Assembly: GCA_027450125.1 (NCBI GenBank)
Contig: DAIDKG010000232.1
Location: 1 to 8,774, forward strand
Direction of reading: 5' to 3'
Source of the DNA: Bordetella sp.
Lineage (GTDB): Bacteria; Pseudomonadota; Gammaproteobacteria; Burkholderiales; Burkholderiaceae_B
DNA: 8,774 nucleotides
The position numbers and the translations under genes were made by a program. The notes beneath the pieces were generated by a model. It searched no databases and was not told the DNA's origin. It saw nothing but the letters and a program-made list of their open reading frames with translations. Positions 6,319 to 8,774 of the stretch are shown here, piece by piece. Each line of letters begins with the position of its first letter. Position 1 is the stretch's first letter.

Positions 6319-7185
6319 CTAGTTCCAGTCGTCGCCGGAACCGCCGCCGCTGTCGCCCCAATCGGAGCCGCCGCCGCTGCCGTCGTCCCAGGAGCCCGCG
6401 TCGTTCACGCCGAAATCATTGCCGCCCATGTCGTAATTGCTGCCCGGGTCGTTCTGCGCGAAGTCGTTGCCGGTGTCGATGGGCACGGCCTGCTGCGAAC
6501 CGCCCCCCATGACCTTGTGCATGAGCGCTTCGCCCGCCACCATGCCTGCGCCCACCGCGGCGCCCGTGGCCAGGCCACCCAGGATGCCGGAGCCCATGCC
6601 GCCGCCTGCCGGCGGCATCATGCCTCCAGGCCCGTAGCCTGGACCGTATCCGCCGCCGGGCATGACCGGGCCGCCCGGGCCCGCAGGGCCGGCAGGGCGC
6701 CAGCCCGCTGCCGGGCCGGGCTCGACGAAGGAGCGCTGGGAGCGTGCCCGTATGAACATGAGGATGACCAGCAGTACGGCCAGACCTCCCAGCAGCGGGC
6801 CCCACGGCACATGGACGCCGCCGTTGGCCTGAACCGCGCGGCCGCTGGCGCGCGCGTTGCCGCCGGACAGCAGCGACTTCAGTTCCTGCACAGCGCCGGG
6901 TTTGGCGAAGGACAGATTGGGGTCGATTTGCTGGGCTTTCTGGAATTCGCCGCGCGCGGCGTTCAGCTTGCCCTCCTTGGCGTAGAGTTCGGCCTGGATG
7001 AAATGTGCCTTGGCGCTATTGGGATGATCGCGCAGCACCTGGTCCCTCATGCTTTGCGCCTGGCTGTAGTTGCCCGCCTTGGCGGCCTGGTAAATCTGGT
7101 CCACCGTGGGATCGGCGGCCCAGGCTGTGCCGCAGGCCAGCAGGGCGCCGGCGAAAATCAGTTTCGGGATGAGCTTTCCAAACAT
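6319..7185 (-). CDS. Exported TPR protein with membrane anchor, glycine zipper and Asp/Gly/Trp tail
   Basis: 288 residues, function unknown. Reading in order: a Sec signal peptide (about 1-23, MFGKLIPKLIFAGALLACG...AWA, then ADP); two tetratricopeptide-like helix pairs (about 25-105; IYQAAKAGNYSQAQSMRDQV and AHFIQAELYAKEGKLNAA), which usually bind proteins; a transmembrane helix (about 128-145, GPLLGGLAVLLVILMFI) followed by RARSQR; a Pro/Gly/Tyr-rich linker (155-198); a glycine-zipper helix (about 198-228, GSGILGGLATGAAVGAGM); and a low-complexity tail (236-288) rich in Asp, Asn, Gly and Ser and ending DDWN. The zipper plus acidic DW-rich tail recalls DUF2076-type proteins. The start at 7183-7185 is chosen over the open upstream frame (to 7257) because it begins a proper signal peptide and has TGGGAG 8 bases ahead. 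It lies 101 bases after the EAL gene stop on the same strand and may have its own promoter. Confidence 0.85.
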   Translation of the reverse strand: MFGKLIPKLIFAGALLACGTAWAADPTVDQIYQAAKAGNYSQAQSMRDQVLRDHPNSAKAHFIQAELYAKEGKLNAARGEFQKAQQIDPNLSFAKPGAVQELKSLLSGGNARASGRAVQANGGVHVPWGPLLGGLAVLLVILMFIRARSQRSFVEPGPAAGWRPAGPAGPGGPVMPGGGYGPGYGPGGMMPPAGGGMGSGILGGLATGAAVGAGMVAGEALMHKVMGGGSQQAVPIDTGNDFAQNDPGSNYDMGGNDFGVNDAGSWDDGSGGGSDWGDSGGGSGDDWN

Positions 7186-7212
7186 GTCGATGACTCCCAC
7201 AAGAGGGATAGA

Positions 7213-7240
7213 TGAGATGAGGGCGTCCTGGAAAAAGTTC
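7213..7240 (-). promoter_or_regulatory. Possible ECF (RpoE-like) promoter before the TPR gene
   Basis: On the minus strand, GAACTT (7235-7240) followed by TTT, then after 17 bases in all TCTCA (7213-7217). The RpoE consensus is GGAACTT, about 16 bases, then TCTGA/TCAAA, so the -35 is good and the -10 partial. The start of transcription would be near 7206, about 20 bases before the ATG. It fits an envelope protein, but so short a match may be chance. Confidence 0.3.
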
Positions 7241-7286
7241 AAGCCCCGCATGCACAAGCGTAGCGCAAGATGAGAAGCGCAATACG

Positions 7287-8774
7287 TTACGAAAGCTTGC
7301 CGCCGTAATGCTCAGGCATGGCGGGCGTCGTGCGGCCGTGCGCAAGCTGGCTTTCGGCGCTGCGCGCGTCGAGTCTGTGCACCAGGGCTTGCCGCGCCTG
7401 GACGTACTCCCTGGCGTACAGGCCATGGTTGACCGCGGCCAGCAGGAGCGCCTGCTGTGCCGGCAGATCGACGTCGTCGAAGGGTAGGGCAAGCTCGGTG
7501 CCGTCCTGCGCTGTCGACAGATCGTTCGCGTGGCGCAGCGCCTCGAGGGGATCGGCATACATCCGCCCCGGCCCGCCGGGTGCGCCGGATCGATCGGACA
7601 ACACCATCTGCAGGCGTTCTTCCCAGATCAGCAGCCGCGCGAGGCGAGCCAGGGTGCTGCGGGCCTGGCCGGGTTCGGGCAGATCGGGCAGCACGCCCGA
7701 TTGAATACAGCGCAGAATGTCTTCGGCCGGCATCGGCCGGGCAACCACCCAGCCCTGCGCGAGGTCGGCACCCAGGATGGCGATGGCTTCGAGCAGATCG
7801 GCCGTCTCCACGCCTTCGACGATCACATCCTTGCCCAGCGAGTGGCCCAGGCGGGTCAGCTGGTAGATGAAGCGCAGCACGTTGGAACTGTCCTGATGCA
7901 CGTTCATCACAATGCTGCGGTCGATCTTGATGGTATCGAACGGGAATTCCCGCAGGCGGCGCAGGCTGCTGTATCCCGAGCCCAGATCGTCCTCGGCCAG
8001 GCGCACGCCCAGGGCCTTGAAGTGTCCGAGTTCGCCGGCCACGTCCATGCCGCGCGGAATTTCCTCGGTTTCCAGGATCTCCAGGGAAAGCTTGTGCGGC
8101 GCGCATCCGGCTTCCTCCAGCGCCCGCCGCGTCGCGTGCAGGTAGCGGGTGTCGGCCAGCGCGCTGGACGGCATGTTGATGGAAACATGCAGATCCATTC
8201 CCATGTCGTCCAGCCAGCGGTTGCGCTGCGCCAGCACCTGCCTCAGGCCCAGCGAATAAAGATCGACGAAGTCGTCCGACGTGAGCGCGGGAAAGAACAC
8301 GCCGGGCGCAAGCAGGCGGTCGCCGTCGCGCAACCGCGCCAGCGCCTCGACTTTGCGCACCTCGCGCGTGCGCAGGTCCAGCAGGGGCTGGTAGTGCATC
8401 TCCAGCGCCTCGGAGCGCAGCAGCGAAGTCCAGCGCTGCCGTTGCAGATAGGGCGCAAGGCGGGTCGGACCATGCTGGGATTCGAGGCGGTTGATCGCAA
8501 ATGCCAGCAGCATCTGCAACTGGATGATGAGATTGGTCTGGGCCGGGCCGGTCGGACCGCGCCGCACGCGGCCATAAAGATTGAGCACGGCCCGCGGCGT
8601 ATGGCCTGGCTGGCCCAGGGGAATGGTTATCGCCGAGTTCAGGCCCGCCTGGTTCAGAAGCTCCTTCCAGAGCTGCGGAATGCGCACATCGTCGGCAATG
8701 TTCGGGCTCTGGATGATCTGCCCGGTGTGCCATGCGCGGCTCACCAGCCCATTGTCGGGTTCATTGATGCAGGA
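7287..8774 (-). CDS. GAF-EAL cyclic-di-GMP phosphodiesterase, 5' end outside window
   Basis: 495 residues are visible; the frame is open to the right edge, so the N-terminus is missing, and a GTG at 8744 is not a real start because it falls inside the GAF domain. Visible residues 1-95 are the end of a GAF sensor domain (INEPDNGLVSRAWHTGQ, AITIPLGQPG...RAVLNLYG). Residues about 116-355 are an EAL domain that hydrolyses c-di-GMP to pGpG. Metal and catalytic positions are kept: E143 of EAL, N200, E232, D262-D263 in EDDLGSGYSS, K283 in KIDRS, E320 in VEGVET and Q340 in QGW. Loop 6 reads DLGSG rather than DFGTG, and the LEITE motif reads LEILE. There is no GGDEF domain in the visible part. Residues 365-495 form an extra helical tail that I do not recognise. 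Likely role: a cytoplasmic signal-controlled phosphodiesterase lowering c-di-GMP. Confidence 0.9.
   Translation of the reverse strand, partial: SCINEPDNGLVSRAWHTGQIIQSPNIADDVRIPQLWKELLNQAGLNSAITIPLGQPGHTPRAVLNLYGRVRRGPTGPAQTNLIIQLQMLLAFAINRLESQHGPTRLAPYLQRQRWTSLLRSEALEMHYQPLLDLRTREVRKVEALARLRDGDRLLAPGVFFPALTSDDFVDLYSLGLRQVLAQRNRWLDDMGMDLHVSINMPSSALADTRYLHATRRALEEAGCAPHKLSLEILETEEIPRGMDVAGELGHFKALGVRLAEDDLGSGYSSLRRLREFPFDTIKIDRSIVMNVHQDSSNVLRFIYQLTRLGHSLGKDVIVEGVETADLLEAIAILGADLAQGWVVARPMPAEDILRCIQSGVLPDLPEPGQARSTLARLARLLIWEERLQMVLSDRSGAPGGPGRMYADPLEALRHANDLSTAQDGTELALPFDDVDLPAQQALLLAAVNHGLYAREYVQARQALVHRLDARSAESQLAHGRTTPAMPEHYGGKLS

Noticed and set aside
7186..7257. N-terminal extension of the TPR protein (start at 7257)
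   Set aside because: It would bury the signal peptide behind 24 residues. The ATG at 7185 has a good ribosome binding site and starts directly with a typical signal peptide.
8742..8744. GTG as the start of the EAL protein
   Set aside because: The frame continues open to the window edge and the upstream residues continue the GAF domain, so this is an internal codon of a truncated gene.

Overview
The window looks like a GC-rich betaproteobacterial chromosome, most likely Alcaligenaceae (Bordetella/Achromobacter-like). This rests on the overall base composition and on the familiar wording of the Hcp, TssB and TssC proteins; it is an inference, because there is no rRNA or other taxonomic marker here. 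It holds seven protein-coding genes, two of them cut by the window ends. I see no tRNA, rRNA, CRISPR array, insertion sequence or phage gene.

Left part (1-2665, minus strand): the promoter-proximal end of a type VI secretion system (T6SS) operon, in the order tssB, tssC, hcp, tssE (tssE runs off the left edge). TssB and TssC build the contractile sheath, Hcp the inner tube, and TssE the baseplate wedge. All four genes are close together (gaps of 21, 49 and 23 bases), each keeps normal family features, and none looks broken.

Middle (2666-3113): a 448-base divergent intergenic region without a credible gene. It contains an AT-rich stretch, two different perfect inverted repeats that look like operators, and a GC-rich hairpin. 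It must carry the promoter of the T6SS operon on one side and that of a transporter operon on the other.

Right of that (3114-6216, plus strand): a two-gene ABC transporter operon. The first gene is a fused double permease with two EAA loops. The second is a NitT/TauT-type ATPase with an extra C-terminal AAA-associated domain. There is no solute-binding protein gene beside them, so the substrate is unknown.

Right end (6319-8774, minus strand): a secreted/membrane TPR protein with a glycine-zipper segment and an Asp/Gly/Trp tail, preceded (upstream on the minus strand) by a GAF-EAL cyclic-di-GMP phosphodiesterase that runs off the right edge. The ABC operon and the TPR gene converge over about 100 GC-rich bases.

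I find no clear new defence or mobile system. The least explained items are the orphan ABC transporter divergent to the T6SS operon with its operator-like palindromes, and the TPR/glycine-zipper envelope protein with a possible envelope-stress-type promoter.
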